The notes under the pieces were generated by a model that was given only the letters and a program-made list of their open reading frames with translations, ran no database searches and was not told the DNA's origin. A DNA stretch of 64,000 bases from Pseudomonas quebecensis (GTDB taxonomy: Bacteria > Pseudomonadota > Gammaproteobacteria > Pseudomonadales > Pseudomonadaceae), in the NCBI RefSeq assembly GCF_026410085.1, contig NZ_CP112866.1, positions 496,001 through 560,000 on the forward strand. Direction: 5' to 3'. Each line of letters opens with the position of its first letter. The first letter of the stretch is position 1. Made by a program: the position numbers and the translations under genes. Positions 63,436-64,000 of this stretch are shown one piece after another.

Positions 63436-64000
63436 TTGTCCTCTCCCATTCCCGTCACCGTCCTCAGTGGCTTTCTCGGCGCCGGCAAGACCACCTTGCT
63501 GCGCCACCTGCTCAAAGCCGAGCACGGCCTTAAAATCGCCGTGATCGAAAACGAATTCAGTGACGCCGGTATCGATACTCAGCTGTTGGGCGCCGAGCCG
63601 GTGCAGGTCATGACCCTGTCCAACGGCTGCGTTTGCTGCACTATCCACACCGACCTGACCAAGGCCCTTTACCTGCTGCTGGAACGCCTGGACAGCGGTG
63701 AGATTGCTTTCGACCGCCTGGTGATCGAGTGCACCGGCCTGGCCGACCCGGCGCCGGTGGCCCAGACATTTTTCATCGACGAGGAATTGCGCGAGCGCTA
63801 CATCCTCGACGGCATCATCACCCTGGTGGACGCGGCCCACGCCGAGCACCACCTGACCCAGACCATCGCCCAGGCGCAGATTGGCTTTGCCGACCGCTTG
63901 TTGGTGAGCAAGCGTGATCTGGTGGACGCCACCACATTCGACGCTCTCAGCGAACGCCTGACGCGTATCAACCGTCGCGCGCCGATCCACGTCGTCGAGC
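63436..64000 (+). CDS. yjiA: CobW/YjiA family GTP-binding metallochaperone (partial)
   Basis: The window ends after 188 codons. TTG start ([14 protein letters not shown]) with AAGGAG 7 bases ahead. Walker [12 protein letters not shown], the metal-binding CxCC in [10 protein letters not shown], switch [11 protein letters not shown] and the GTP base-contact SKRD are all present. G3E GTPases of this group bind Zn or Co and act as metal chaperones. Following cstA and yjiX, this is the order of E. coli yjiY-yjiX-yjiA. Confidence 0.93.
   Translation, partial: MSSPIPVTVLSGFLGAGKTTLLRHLLKAEHGLKIAVIENEFSDAGIDTQLLGAEPVQVMTLSNGCVCCTIHTDLTKALYLLLERLDSGEIAFDRLVIECTGLADPAPVAQTFFIDEELRERYILDGIITLVDAAHAEHHLTQTIAQAQIGFADRLLVSKRDLVDATTFDALSERLTRINRRAPIHVVE

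Noticed and set aside
61030..63990. 986-codon open frame antisense to cstA, yjiX-like gene and yjiA
   Set aside because: Runs across three genuine genes and a REPIN; composition (Gln, His, Gly, Arg-rich) is that of a reverse-strand artefact.

Overview
The window reads as chromosomal DNA of a fluorescent Pseudomonas, most likely the P. fluorescens group. GC is high, almost all genes are Pseudomonas core families, and REP/REPIN palindromes of the GTGGGAGGGGGCTTGCCCCC type typical of that group are scattered through it. The gene order of two stretches matches, from memory, P. aeruginosa blocks: about 1-18.8 kb (miaB, hemL, thiE, thiD, ladS, AidB-like dehydrogenase, amn, rluE, Lrp, cation efflux, hrpB) and about 54.5-64 kb (fpr, mscL, katB, ankB, radA, PilZ, cstA, yjiX-like, yjiA).

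Layout. 1-20.98 kb is ordinary core genome: tRNA modification, haem and thiamine synthesis (thiD-thiE-hemL), the LadS hybrid sensor kinase, nucleotide and RNA metabolism, small envelope proteins, and an NYN-domain protein beside a DEDDh exonuclease. 21.0-23.83 kb is the most unusual part. A 692-bp segment carrying a small DUF6124/DUF3077-like gene and its structured leader occurs twice as near-identical direct repeats. Between the copies lies a two-gene module with overlapping genes (a protein with a hydrophobic C-terminus and an acyl-carrier-like protein). After the second copy there is a 3' scar of a second acyl-carrier-like gene, then a 74-bp tandem REP array. The simplest reading is a duplicated locus that has lost one module.

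23.8-34.1 kb holds an Lrp regulator divergent from an EamA exporter, RhlE, a flavoprotein, a histone-deacetylase-like amidohydrolase, an acetyltransferase, TesB with an overlapping HAD phosphatase, and envelope hydrolases. 34.3-40.9 kb is a catabolic quinate/shikimate locus: MFS transporter, fused 3-dehydroshikimate dehydratase QuiC, TetR regulator, AroE-like dehydrogenase and type II dehydroquinase. Both divergent control regions carry the same operator-like palindrome, which resembles the PcaR box. 40.9-53.3 kb has TrmA with a purine permease, a PaoABC-like molybdenum aldehyde oxidoreductase, an MFS pump, the cyanide-insensitive oxidase cioAB with a 55-residue DUF2474 partner and an ANR/FNR box, and RlmG.

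53.4-64 kb has a LuxR solo with an apparently complete acyl-homoserine-lactone pocket, then fpr and mscL. A 97-bp IS4-like MITE with an exact 11-bp target duplication has split the terminator between those two genes. Next come periplasmic catalase KatB with AnkB, RadA, a PilZ protein, CstA with its small YbdD/YjiX partner, and a truncated CobW/YjiA GTPase at the window edge. No rRNA, tRNA, CRISPR, prophage or intact transposase gene was seen.
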